From positions 186,001 to 250,000 of the forward strand of contig WGNR01000012.1 of assembly GCA_016124445.1 (NCBI GenBank): a stretch of DNA of 64,000 nt. Direction: 5' to 3'. Numbering within the stretch: the first letter of the stretch is position 1; every line of letters begins with the position of its first letter. Under the pieces are notes generated by a model that worked only from the letters and a program-made list of their open reading frames with translations, was not told where the DNA came from and searched no databases. Source of the stretch: a bacterium (GTDB lineage Bacteria > Planctomycetota > Planctomycetia > Pirellulales > Pirellulaceae). Positions 43,351 to 55,966 of this stretch are shown one piece after another. A program made the position numbers and the translations under genes.

Positions 43351-44481
43351 CTAGTACCACCAACCGCTGCGCAGCATCACGGTGCTATTCATATCGATCG
43401 TTACCGGATCGTCCGTGTATTTGAATCGGCGGCCGAAGACGAAACCAAGTTCCAAAAATGACTTGCCGCCGCCGTCCGTTTTGCGTTCCATCCCGATCAA
43501 CATCCGATAGTCACTCAGCGTGAGCCAATCGGTCTGTCCTTTGGGATGTTCGACGCGCCAGCTGCCGCCGCCGAATTCACCGGAGACGTACCACCAATCT
43601 TCGTATCCTTCGCCATAGCCAAAAAGTTGCATGTAGCGCGGCCGGGGAAAGGTTAGTTCCAGGCGATGGTTTTCGTTCGGAGTCCATATCACGCCAAATG
43701 CTGGCAACGCCGGATAGTCTTGTCGACCAAGATAGACGGCACCAAAGAGCAACTGGGTCGTCTCAGTCCATTGATAATTGAAAATCGCCATCCCGCTAAC
43801 ACGGAAGGCTTTCGAATCGGTTCGATTGAAATCGCTGTAAACGCCGGGCGTAACCGATAGCACCGTGCCCCATTTGGGCGACAGCTGTGACATCCACAGC
43901 GTGGTGACGTAGGCCTGGTACAGCGTCGATGGAGCCTGCACGGACGACGGTCCGACCAGAAAGTACATGCCGTAGCCTGGTGTGATTAGCAGCGGCGACT
44001 CGCGCGTTGGGCAAGGAAGTCCTATCGTGCCGCTGCCGCTCACTTCGGTCAGACCGATGTTATCTCCACTGCCAGCAAGCCAGGTACTTTGAATCGTCAG
44101 CGACTGCAAAATGCCATCTTTGGCAGGGTTTAACTTCGGACGCGTGGTGAAGACTTCGTTTTCAGTCAGGTACAGCGCGTCTTGCGTTTCGACGTCGTTG
44201 GACAGCGTACTCAGCTCAGGGGGATTCACCGAAACACGATACGCGGGATCGGATGGATCTGCCTGCGTTTGATTTGGATCGAGTTTCGAGAGCGAGAGCT
44301 CGTGCGGAAACGCTTCCGTGGCAGGTATCCGCTGAATCGGTTGAAATGGATTGCGGCCAAACGAGATTTCCTCGTGTTGAATCCATGGCTGCATTTGCGC
44401 GTGGGCACGCGACGCCAATCCTTCTGTCAGCAGAAAGAGTAGTCCCAGCAAAAAGCTCGCAGAAAAGGTGGTTGGTTTCAA
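43351..44481 (-). CDS. DUF6268-like outer-membrane beta-barrel protein, copy 2
   Basis: 376 residues from TTG 44481, with AAGGCGAG seven bases upstream, overlapping the stop of the previous gene's end region (ten-base gap). Signal peptide ends near SRAHAQ. The rest is rich in alternating aromatic and hydrophobic strands (LLFGAVYLGRQDYPAL, VIWTPNENHRLELTFPRPRY, DWWYVSGEFGGGSW, MLIGMERK), ending in an aromatic residue (GWWY), typical for outer-membrane barrels. It is a clear paralogue of the next gene upstream: shared segments ...LTFPRPRY..., GVYSDFN, WWYVSGEFG. Probably tandem duplicates, one transcript. Confidence 0.82.
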   Translation of the reverse strand: MKPTTFSASFLLGLLFLLTEGLASRAHAQMQPWIQHEEISFGRNPFQPIQRIPATEAFPHELSLSKLDPNQTQADPSDPAYRVSVNPPELSTLSNDVETQDALYLTENEVFTTRPKLNPAKDGILQSLTIQSTWLAGSGDNIGLTEVSGSGTIGLPCPTRESPLLITPGYGMYFLVGPSSVQAPSTLYQAYVTTLWMSQLSPKWGTVLSVTPGVYSDFNRTDSKAFRVSGMAIFNYQWTETTQLLFGAVYLGRQDYPALPAFGVIWTPNENHRLELTFPRPRYMQLFGYGEGYEDWWYVSGEFGGGSWRVEHPKGQTDWLTLSDYRMLIGMERKTDGGGKSFLELGFVFGRRFKYTDDPVTIDMNSTVMLRSGWWY

Positions 44482-44490
44482 TGACTCGCC

Positions 44491-45690
44491 TTAGAAGTTA
44501 AACCCGGCCCGGATCATCACGGTGTCGTCTACTTTCAGGTCAGGAATCGTCGGCGATCGATACAGAATATGTCGATCCCAGACGTATCCGATTTCCGCAT
44601 AGGCCCGCATCCGATTGGGATGGGTCGCTTCCAGCCCAAAGAAAACACGGTAGTCGTTGATATCGATTTGATCGGAAACGTTGGACATGCTGCCGAAGTC
44701 GTAACGATGGATCGTCCAACTGCCGTAGCCATATTCGCCGCCAACGTACCACCACACCTTGCGATCGCCGATGGTGGTCCAGTACTTCGAAAAACGAGGA
44801 TAGGGAAACGTAATATCAAACCGGGTCAAGCTGTCTGGTTCCCACAGAAGCCCCACGACCGGCAGCAGTTTCTTGTCTAAACGATCGATATAGACCGCAC
44901 CTGCTTTAAGCGTCATCGTCGGTGTCAGACGAACGTTCGCCACACCGAGACCCTGAATTCGCAAGCTGTGCGAGTTGATCGTTTGGAAGTCGGAATAAAC
45001 GCCGATCCGAAAACCAAGCTCGGCGTACAGTCGCGGGGTCAATTCCGGATTCCAGGCCAAGTCCAAGTAGGTACTATAGGCCTTCGATGGAAGGTCCTGC
45101 ACCATGTTCGAGGGACCATCCCATAAATGCAGAATGAATGCCGGCGTCACCAGCAAAGGATGTTCGCTGAACATGAAATTCGGGAACAGCGCCGTCACCG
45201 AGAAGTCAAAGTCTTGGGTCTGCAGCGTGTCGACGCCGTTGCTCAGCTTCGGCAGAAACGTGTACTTGAACGCCAGGTTTTCCATGAAGCGTTCGTACGG
45301 AATCTGGTACGACTGCTGTTGCTGATAAGCGAAGGGCTGGGCCGGCTGATACAGCGGCTGTGGCTGCTGCGGATAGAACGAATTCGGACCGCTCGCAAAG
45401 CTTTGCGGCGGGCTTGTCGGCGGTGGAGGAAAGCTGGTTGGAGGCGGATAGCTGGACGTCGGAGGCTGGGCGAACGTTTGCCCGCCCAGCGCAGGCTGCC
45501 CGGTCGCACCATATTGCGGGGCGGTGGAATAGGGGTCCCAACCTTGAAGCGAGGCCCCAGCCGAACCAGTCACAGGAGCCGGAGCAACGGTAGTCTGCGC
45601 GTCGGCACGAAGTGTCATCGCTAGCAGGGCGACTGCTAGCCAGAGACCTCGAATGAGACAAACCAACGGCTGCTGAAAAATTTTTTTCAC
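44491..45690 (-). CDS. DUF6268-like outer-membrane beta-barrel protein, copy 1
   Basis: 399 residues from GTG 45690; a TTG further upstream is in frame but leaves a poor N-terminus. Signal peptide (KKIFQQPLVCLIRGLWLAVALLAM...ADAQ) then a long Pro/Gln/Ser-rich linker (PPPTSFPPPPTSPPQSF...) of about 100 residues, which may span peptidoglycan or be surface-exposed. The C-terminal 280 residues are a beta-barrel with RFDITFPYPRFSKY, GDRKVWWYVGGEYGYGSW and IRAGFNF at the end. Paralogue of 43351-44481, which lacks the long linker. Role likely porin-like or structural; unknown. Confidence 0.8.
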   Translation of the reverse strand: MKKIFQQPLVCLIRGLWLAVALLAMTLRADAQTTVAPAPVTGSAGASLQGWDPYSTAPQYGATGQPALGGQTFAQPPTSSYPPPTSFPPPPTSPPQSFASGPNSFYPQQPQPLYQPAQPFAYQQQQSYQIPYERFMENLAFKYTFLPKLSNGVDTLQTQDFDFSVTALFPNFMFSEHPLLVTPAFILHLWDGPSNMVQDLPSKAYSTYLDLAWNPELTPRLYAELGFRIGVYSDFQTINSHSLRIQGLGVANVRLTPTMTLKAGAVYIDRLDKKLLPVVGLLWEPDSLTRFDITFPYPRFSKYWTTIGDRKVWWYVGGEYGYGSWTIHRYDFGSMSNVSDQIDINDYRVFFGLEATHPNRMRAYAEIGYVWDRHILYRSPTIPDLKVDDTVMIRAGFNF

Positions 45691-45812
45691 GATGACGCTC
45701 AAGTCCCCCGTCAATCCTTGACGATACCAATTAGCTGGACCGGAGCGAGTAACTACCAAAGGGGCATCTCTTAGGTCAAGGCAAGATTACCCCCTTCTTT
45801 ACCAACAGATCA

Positions 45813-49283
<3,471 letters not shown>

Positions 49284-49348
49284 GGGAACGTTTATCTCGG
49301 ATAGGAAGGAATGAGCGAGGATAATATCAAGCGGCGTGCGAAGTGAGA

Positions 49349-50542
49349 TCAGTCGATGCGGACTTCCATTTCGACGGGCTGCTTGAGCTTGAAGATCTGC
49401 TTGTCCTGAGCTTCGACCAGCGGATCAAACTGGGGAATCTCGACGGCATTGTTGCCCTGTTCCCGTTTGCGGAATAGGTACAAGTAGGTTTCATTCTGTG
49501 GTCGATAGCGATCGAAGAAGAGTTGATTCTTACGAAGGATCGCCTCGCGGAGTTGTTCGAGGTTGCTGGCCACCTTGGCCCCCGGCACCGGAACGCCGGC
49601 TTTCCACTCTTTCTCCGTTGCAGTAACCTTCGGCTGGCCGTCCAACTGCAGCGAGTAACTGCCTGGCTTGAGGAACGCGATTTCACAAGGAACTTGATCG
49701 GGATGCGTTGCTTGAGGAGACGATGGATAGGGAAGAGCAAAACTTGCCGTCTCTTCGATCGGCAACTTGCCATCAGGCTTCGCCATCACCAGTGCAGGCC
49801 CGACGTCGAAGCCAAGCTTGGCCGTCATTTCAGGGGCGATCCTCCAGTAGCCAAACTCGGTCAGGTGGAGTCCATTGTCGGTCAGGTGAGCCGGCTCGTT
49901 TTCGGAGGTCGGCTTGTACTTCTCGAAAGCCTCGCTGACGTCGACAACCAGGTGGCCGCGATCGTAGGCCATTTCGGTAATCGCTTTCTGATAGAGCTTC
50001 AGGTCTTCGTTGTATTTCTTCGGATCAGGCAGCGGAGGTCCGAGGTTCTCCATCGGTAGCGGCTGGATAATCACAATTCGCTCGGTCCGTTTCTCCAGTT
50101 CATCCAACAGCCGAGCATAGTTGTTTTTGAATTCATTCAGGCCTTGCTGACCTTGAAATGCTTCGTTGGTGCCATAGCAAACATAAATGACCGTCGGGTT
50201 CACCAGGTCCAACGACTTGTTCAGATGGGCCCAACCTTCCTGCTGGTTGCCAAACCGAGCTCGGGCAATGGCAGTCGCGGTATCGCCACTCCAACCGAGA
50301 TTGCGAATCGAAAAACTCTTGTCGGGCTGCGATAGCTGCAGTGCGAGTTCCAAGTAGCCGTATTGCTGCTCTCGTTCGACGAACGTGCCGCCGACCAAGG
50401 CAACACGATCACCATCGCGGAAGGCGGCCAGGTTTGGCTTTCCACTGGCAACCTGTGCCAGCAGCGGCTGAGCAACCAGAGAACAAAACAATAGGGCGGC
50501 AACATGCTTAACATGTCGCGTGAAAAACGAGCGAAGAAACAC
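49349..50542 (-). CDS. Secreted SGNH/GDSL hydrolase
   Basis: 397 residues from GTG 50542; earlier in-frame starts put a long non-signal segment first. Signal peptide region LRSFFTRHVKHVAALLFCSLVAQPLLAQ. SGNH blocks: NLGWSGDTATA (Ser), VCYGTNEAF (Asn), DNGLHLTEFGYW (Asp-His). VALVGGTFVEREQQYG precedes them. The C-terminal half is a beta-rich part with a long tail. Likely a periplasmic esterase. It comes right before the large heme protein on the minus strand, a pairing commonly seen in planctomycete loci of this type; the gap is 65 bases, so co-transcription is likely. Confidence 0.85.
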   Translation of the reverse strand: MFLRSFFTRHVKHVAALLFCSLVAQPLLAQVASGKPNLAAFRDGDRVALVGGTFVEREQQYGYLELALQLSQPDKSFSIRNLGWSGDTATAIARARFGNQQEGWAHLNKSLDLVNPTVIYVCYGTNEAFQGQQGLNEFKNNYARLLDELEKRTERIVIIQPLPMENLGPPLPDPKKYNEDLKLYQKAITEMAYDRGHLVVDVSEAFEKYKPTSENEPAHLTDNGLHLTEFGYWRIAPEMTAKLGFDVGPALVMAKPDGKLPIEETASFALPYPSSPQATHPDQVPCEIAFLKPGSYSLQLDGQPKVTATEKEWKAGVPVPGAKVASNLEQLREAILRKNQLFFDRYRPQNETYLYLFRKREQGNNAVEIPQFDPLVEAQDKQIFKLKQPVEMEVRID

Positions 50543-50810
50543 AGGCAGGCTCCGGCTATGAGCATTCCACGGATGGGAGGGGTGAAGGAAGGTAACTTCT
50601 AGTTTAGCTGGCCAAATTGCCAACTTCCAGCAAGGCAAATGGCATTTGGAAGGCCAATTTTCCGCCATCCGACGGCCCGGATCGAGGATTTTCGGCAAGA
50701 ACCTGTTAGACTAGGGGATTGCCCACGGCGGTTTTGGGAAGCCGATGGTCCCTGGTTTCCCGCCGCGCTTCACAGCCGCCCATCGATGTCGGAATCTTCC
50801 GGAGTCTCAC

Positions 50811-51581
50811 ATGCTGTTGAGTTCCTGCCCCCGTTGCCATGACTCTATCCGTATCCCCTCCAATGCAACGGAGATGTCCGTTGCGCGGTGCCCTCGCTGC
50901 AGCGAGGAGTTCAGCGTCGGAGAGATCTTTGGTGCACTCCCCCCAGAGGTTGAAATTGTCTCAGGACCTGGCTCCGAGGTAATGGTCGGCTTTTCAACCG
51001 AGAGCGACGGCCATGAATATGCCCTGGCCGGTGGCGACGTTGAGGCGAGTCCCAAGACGGACTTTCAATTCAGAGAGTCCGGTCCGATGGCCAGTTCCAC
51101 GCCGATGGCCAAAGTCGATTCGTCACGCCCCTCGCGGAAGCCGAAACGCCGCGAAATGAACATGACGTGGGAGATGATCAAAATCGTCCTCGGAGGCCTC
51201 GCAGCGTTTCCGGCCTTCATCCTGATTGCCATGTGGGGGTTCCATCAGGACGTATTCAAGCTGATTCCCCAAATGCCTGCCTGGTCCTACTACGTGGTGC
51301 CAGCTGATATGCGTAGTGATGAGATGAAAGCCTACGCAGGCGACCTGAGCGATACTCAGACACCAGAGCCTGAAGCCAACCCCACTTCGCACGTCCGCAC
51401 CGAGACGATCAAGATCGACAAACAGGATGACGCGACCAACACGCCTGAGGAACCCCAACCAGGCGAATCTAAACCCAACGACGATAAGAAGCCGCCTGCC
51501 AAACCGAAAGAATCGAAAAAGTCCAACACTACTGGTGAGGATAGCGCTGGTCCGTTGCCGGACGATGAAAGCGATAAGTAG
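50811..51581 (+). CDS. Zinc-ribbon membrane protein
   Basis: 256 residues from ATG 50811 with GGAG eight bases upstream. N-terminal zinc ribbon of the MJ0042/zinc-ribbon type: SSCPRCHDSIRIP...ARCPRCSEEFSVGE (two CxxC pairs). One central hydrophobic segment (IKIVLGGLAAFPAFILIAMW, about residues 126-145) anchors it. The C-terminal 80 residues are Pro/Lys/Asp/Glu-rich and probably disordered. Similar proteins are widespread in Planctomycetes without known function. Its last 53 bases overlap the 3' end of gmhB, which lies on the other strand. Confidence 0.82.
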   Translation: MLLSSCPRCHDSIRIPSNATEMSVARCPRCSEEFSVGEIFGALPPEVEIVSGPGSEVMVGFSTESDGHEYALAGGDVEASPKTDFQFRESGPMASSTPMAKVDSSRPSRKPKRREMNMTWEMIKIVLGGLAAFPAFILIAMWGFHQDVFKLIPQMPAWSYYVVPADMRSDEMKAYAGDLSDTQTPEPEANPTSHVRTETIKIDKQDDATNTPEEPQPGESKPNDDKKPPAKPKESKKSNTTGEDSAGPLPDDESDK

Positions 51582-52236
51582 ACACGAACTTGGGCGGCTG
51601 CACGCTTTGCGGTTGGCTTTGCTGCGTGGAAGCGAGAATCTGATCGACGGCCGCTGCCAGGTCGTCGACGATGTTGGTAACCAGCGCGGCACCAGTTGCT
51701 TCCGCTTCGCGGAGTAGTTCCTCTTCGGTCTGGCGGCCATAGCCGGTCCGAACCAGGATACCGCGAGCCCCGGCGTTCAGCGCCGCTCGCAGATCGGACC
51801 GCTTGTCTCCGATCAGGTAGGCCTGGCTCAACGAGACATTTTCCTGGGCCGCGGCAGCGCTCAGCATGCCGATCCGAGGCTTGCGGCACTCGCAATCGAC
51901 CATGTACTTCTTGACGATCGCTTCGGGATGGTGGGGACAGTAATAGTACGCGTTGATCGACGCCCCATGGTCCGCTAGCAGCTTGTCCAGATAGTTGTGG
52001 ATGTCTTGGATGTCGTCCTCGGTGTAATAGCCATGGGCGATACCAGACTGATTGGTGACCACAATCACCGGAATGCCTGTCTGGTTCAATCGTGCGATCG
52101 CCTCGGCCGCGCCAGGGATCAGCCGCAACTGGTGTGGAGAACCGAGGTATTTGACCTCTTCGTTGATCGTTCCATCTCGGTCCAGAAAGACAGCCGGTCG
52201 GCCAGGACCGGTCCAGATTTTCGTATCGATCGCCAT
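51529..52236 (-). CDS. gmhB: D-glycero-beta-D-manno-heptose 1,7-bisphosphate 7-phosphatase
   Basis: 235 residues; HAD superfamily phosphatase that removes the 7-phosphate in ADP-heptose (LPS inner core) synthesis. Seen: motif I VFLDRDGTINEE (nucleophile D19 and D21), motif II VVTNQSGIAHG, motif III/IV region CRKPRIGML and YLIGDKRSDLRAA. The Cys/His zinc site YYCPHHPEA...CECRKP typical of GmhB is present. The C-terminal 60 residues are a Pro/Gln-rich tail beyond the fold. A heptose pathway implies a Gram-negative LPS-like envelope. It overlaps the zinc-ribbon gene's 3' end by 53 bases on the opposite strand. Confidence 0.9.
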   Translation of the reverse strand: MAIDTKIWTGPGRPAVFLDRDGTINEEVKYLGSPHQLRLIPGAAEAIARLNQTGIPVIVVTNQSGIAHGYYTEDDIQDIHNYLDKLLADHGASINAYYYCPHHPEAIVKKYMVDCECRKPRIGMLSAAAAQENVSLSQAYLIGDKRSDLRAALNAGARGILVRTGYGRQTEEELLREAEATGAALVTNIVDDLAAAVDQILASTQQSQPQSVQPPKFVSTYRFHRPATDQRYPHQ

Positions 52237-52451
52237 GAGAAGATTCCGTCGTTGCGAACCAGAAAATGACCAGCAGAGGGGCTGCTTTATATCTTTCGTC
52301 GACCGTTCGTAAGGCCAATCTTCACTGCGATTTGGGTTCGAAACGACCCCGGGGGGCTCGAAGATGCTCGAATTGGGCTAAACTACACTTAACAGCACCC
52401 CCAAGAGTAACGCCAACAACGATTTTCGCCGCGAAAGGGCTCGTTGGAGAA

Positions 52452-54623
52452 ATGACGCAGGAAATCACGGATCGCCTGATCGGCCAGAATCTGAAGAGTT
52501 CGCCAGCGGAGATTGAGTGGACTGATCCTTCCTGGCGAGATGCCTACTCCGACCGAGATCTGGGCTGGCTGCAGTTCAACAGCCGCGTGCTGCATGAGGC
52601 ACTCGATTCCCGCAACGCCGCCCTGGAGCGTCTCAAGTTCCTCGCGATCTTCACGTCGAACCTGGACGAGTTCTTCATGAAGCGAATCGGCCTGCTTCGA
52701 ACCCGCAGCCAGGCCGAGCGTTTGAAGAACAAAGTGATAGGGCCGGTCCCGGTTCAGCAGCGGCTGCAGGAAATGCGACAAGTCATCATTCCGATGCTTA
52801 ATCAGCAAGCCGCCTGCTTTCAAAAAGAACTGGTCCCAATTCTGGCCGAGAATAATATCTTTCTGCTCCAGTGGGACGAGCTATCCGAGACGCAGCGAGA
52901 CAAGGCCAACAGCTACTTCAACCGGAACGTGTACCCGGCGCTCACGCCGCTGGCTCTCGACCCTGGGCATCCATTCCCGTACATGTCGAACCTTTCGACA
53001 TCGCTCGGTTTTGTTTTGCGATTTCCCGATACGGAAGAAAACCTGTTTACCCGGGTCAAAGTTCCCAACATCCTGCCTTACTGGGTTCAGCTCGATCCGG
53101 AAATCGACGATAGCCGGTCGTACATCCGCCTGTCGGATCTGATTCACCACAATGCCGAGAAACTATTTCCCGGCATGACGATTGTCGATTCGACCCTCTT
53201 CCGCATCACGCGAAACTCCGAGGTCGAAATCGAAGACGACGATGAGTCGGAAAGCATTCGCACGATCGTCGCCGAAGAACTGCGTCAACGCAGATTCGAA
53301 CCGGTCGTCCGCCTCGAGCTTTCCGAAGACCCTGACCCTTGGGTCCGTTCGCTGTTGATGCACCAGTTCGACCTGTCTGAAGACGACGTCTACGAGATTC
53401 CAGGCGAGCTCGATTACAGCGGCATGTGGCCCTTGGCCAGCCTGAATATCAAGGAACTGCGGGACGAGCCGTGGAATCCGATCGTACCCGCCGACCTGGC
53501 CGGTGACGAAGCCGATATCTTTTCGGTGATCAAGGCAGGGGACTTTCTCGTTCACCATCCGTACGAAAGCTTCGATGCCAGTGTTGAGCAGTTCATTCGC
53601 TCGGCGGCGAAAGACCCCAAGGTCATTGCCATTAAGATGACCGTGTATCGTGTGGGAGATGACACGCCGTTCGTGCAAAGCCTGATCCGCGCGGCGGAAA
53701 CTGGCAAGCAGGTTGCCTGCTTGATCGAACTAAAGGCCCGCTTCGATGAGGAACGCAATCTGCACTGGGCCAAAGAGTTGGAGAAGATCGGTGCGCACGT
53801 CGTGTATGGTCTGCTCGGCCTCAAGACCCACACGAAAATCGCCTTGGTGGTTCGCCAAGAATCTGACGGCATTCGCTGCTATGCCCATATCGGCACCGGC
53901 AACTACCACGTGAAGACGGCCCGGCTATACACCGATTTGGGATTGTTTACCTGCGACCCAACGTTGACCGATGACGTGGTCAATCTGTTTCACGCGCTCA
54001 CCGGCCGCTCGCGCGAACCTCATTTCAACAAGCTGCTGGTCGCCCCGACCAACATGCGGGAAAAGTTCCTGGCGATGATTCGCCGCGAAATCGAAAACCA
54101 CCAGGCAGGCAAGCCGGCGCTAATCATCGCCAAGGTCAACCAACTGGAAGATCCCGAAATGTGCCAGGCCATCATCGCCGCATCGCAGGCCGGCGTGCGT
54201 GTCGAATGCATTGTTCGTGGCTTTTCCTGCCTTCGTGCCGGGGTACCGGGGCTGACCGAAAACGTAACGATTCGCAGCATCATCGGTCGATTCCTGGAGC
54301 ACTCGCGGGTCTATTACTTCGCCAACGGCAGCGACAACCCGTTGGAAGGCGAATTCTACATTGGCTCGGCCGACTGGATGCAGCGCAACCTCAGCAATCG
54401 TGTCGAGGCGGTCACCCCGATCGAGTTGCATTCCCACAAAGAGCGTCTGTGGGAGATTCTCGACGTACTGCTGAAAGACCGCCGCCAGGCCTGGGTGATG
54501 CAGCCCGACGGAAGCTACGAACAATTTGTACCCACCGATGAAGACAGCGATATCGCCAGGCTCGGCACACATCGCACACTGATGCTGCTGGCTCAGCAGC
54601 GTGTCAAAGAACGCATTAAATAG
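52452..54623 (+). CDS. ppk1: Polyphosphate kinase 1
   Basis: 723 residues from ATG 52452 with GGAGA just upstream. PPK1 reversibly makes long polyphosphate from ATP through a phosphohistidine. Seen: RDLGWLQFNSRVLHEALD at the start of the N domain, AIFTSNLDEFFMKRIGLL, HHPYESFDASVEQFIR, KVIAIKMTVYRVGDDTPF, ARFDEERNLHWAKELE, and the catalytic histidine in CYAHIGTGNYHVKTARLYTD. The C-terminal second PLD-like half includes SADWMQRNLSNRVEAVTP. Length is usual. Located alone; no ppx gene nearby. Confidence 0.95.
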   Translation: MTQEITDRLIGQNLKSSPAEIEWTDPSWRDAYSDRDLGWLQFNSRVLHEALDSRNAALERLKFLAIFTSNLDEFFMKRIGLLRTRSQAERLKNKVIGPVPVQQRLQEMRQVIIPMLNQQAACFQKELVPILAENNIFLLQWDELSETQRDKANSYFNRNVYPALTPLALDPGHPFPYMSNLSTSLGFVLRFPDTEENLFTRVKVPNILPYWVQLDPEIDDSRSYIRLSDLIHHNAEKLFPGMTIVDSTLFRITRNSEVEIEDDDESESIRTIVAEELRQRRFEPVVRLELSEDPDPWVRSLLMHQFDLSEDDVYEIPGELDYSGMWPLASLNIKELRDEPWNPIVPADLAGDEADIFSVIKAGDFLVHHPYESFDASVEQFIRSAAKDPKVIAIKMTVYRVGDDTPFVQSLIRAAETGKQVACLIELKARFDEERNLHWAKELEKIGAHVVYGLLGLKTHTKIALVVRQESDGIRCYAHIGTGNYHVKTARLYTDLGLFTCDPTLTDDVVNLFHALTGRSREPHFNKLLVAPTNMREKFLAMIRREIENHQAGKPALIIAKVNQLEDPEMCQAIIAASQAGVRVECIVRGFSCLRAGVPGLTENVTIRSIIGRFLEHSRVYYFANGSDNPLEGEFYIGSADWMQRNLSNRVEAVTPIELHSHKERLWEILDVLLKDRRQAWVMQPDGSYEQFVPTDEDSDIARLGTHRTLMLLAQQRVKERIK

Positions 54624-54736
54624 ACAACCCAAACGTTGCCGAACTAACCTTCAGCAATGACGTATATCGACGTGTGCCAATCGATTGGCCACGTACTGGT
54701 GACAGGAGAACCTCAGTCAGAACAGGAGTACCATCA

Positions 54737-55966
54737 ATGCATGCATTGAAGATCCTCGTACTTTGTCTAGGACTTGCGACCCCCCTCCATCTTGCCGTGC
54801 TATCACAGCAGGCTTCCGCTCAAAATCCACCGATCAGGCCGCCAGCTGCGCCGATCGAACTTCAAGCGGATTCGTTACGTTCGTCGGCCGGGCAAGACCA
54901 GATGCCGCTAAGTGAAATCAACAGTGGTAATCTCAATAGCAGCGATCTCAACTTTCGGTCACCGAATCTCGAGCTCGATCTCACCCCGGACGAGAAGAGG
55001 AACATCTTTGTTTACGAAAAAGGAAACCGCGGCGTCGTGCACATCACCACGCGCAGCGTTCAGATCGACAACATCTTGCAGATGGAACGCCCGGCGGAAG
55101 GTTCGGGCAGCGGTAGTGTGCTCGACAAGCAAGGGCTGATTCTGACGAACTACCATGTGATCGAAGGGGCTCGGGAAATTCGGGTCACCCTCTTCAATAG
55201 CGAAAGTTACCCGGCGGCATTGGTCGGCCAGGATCCGGTCAACGACATTGCCATCCTCAAGATCGACGCCCCGGCCGAAACGCTGCATCCGGTACAACTG
55301 GGCGATTCGTCGCGACTTCGCGTCGGCCAGAAAGTCTATGCCATCGGCAATCCATTTGGCTTGGAGCGGACGATGACGATCGGGATTATCTCCAGCCTCA
55401 ATCGCGTCCTTCCCTCTCGGAGTGGCAGAACCATGAAGTCGATCATTCAGATCGATGCCGCTTTGAACCGGGGCAACTCCGGTGGTCCGCTGTTCGATAG
55501 CAACGGCCGACTCATCGGCATGAACACTGCCATCGCTTCCCGAACCGGCGAAAATACCGGCGTCGGTTTCGCGATTCCCGTCGCTTCGATCGATCGCGTC
55601 GTCCCGCAACTGGTCAAGAACGGTCGAGTTCTTCGACCCGACATTGGCATCACGCGGGTCTATCAAACCGAACAAGGCTTGGTCGTTGCCGCCGTCTCTC
55701 CAGGTGGCCCCGCCGAAAAAGCAGGGATCAAGGGCTTTCGACTCGTCCGCGAACAAATCCAGCGTGGGCCTTTCGTCTACGAGCAAACCCGGCTCGATCG
55801 AGCCGATGCCGATACGATCGTCGGCATCGAAGGTGCAGTGATTCAGACTGCTGACGATCTTCTATCGATCGTCGAAAACAAAAAGCCTGGCCAGAAAGTC
55901 ACGCTTGTCGTCGTCCGCCAAGGTCAACAGGTCACCGTTCCAGTCGAGCTAGGCCAAGGGGATTAA
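54737..55966 (+). CDS. HtrA-like trypsin-fold serine protease with PDZ domain
   Basis: 409 residues from ATG 54737; signal peptide to about QQASAQN. The peptidase S1C triad is visible: H in ILTNYHVIEGA, D in DPVNDIAILKIDAP, and S in ALNRGNSGGPLFDSNG, with SGSGSVLDKQG and GVGFAIPVASI around. The C-terminal 120 residues (VVAAVSPGGPAEKAGIKGF, DTIVGIEGAVIQTADDL) form a PDZ domain. A Pro-rich linker of about 60 residues sits after the signal peptide. Likely periplasmic quality control. Its stop overlaps that of the facing heme-protein gene by four bases (TTAA). Confidence 0.93.
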   Translation: MHALKILVLCLGLATPLHLAVLSQQASAQNPPIRPPAAPIELQADSLRSSAGQDQMPLSEINSGNLNSSDLNFRSPNLELDLTPDEKRNIFVYEKGNRGVVHITTRSVQIDNILQMERPAEGSGSGSVLDKQGLILTNYHVIEGAREIRVTLFNSESYPAALVGQDPVNDIAILKIDAPAETLHPVQLGDSSRLRVGQKVYAIGNPFGLERTMTIGIISSLNRVLPSRSGRTMKSIIQIDAALNRGNSGGPLFDSNGRLIGMNTAIASRTGENTGVGFAIPVASIDRVVPQLVKNGRVLRPDIGITRVYQTEQGLVVAAVSPGGPAEKAGIKGFRLVREQIQRGPFVYEQTRLDRADADTIVGIEGAVIQTADDLLSIVENKKPGQKVTLVVVRQGQQVTVPVELGQGD

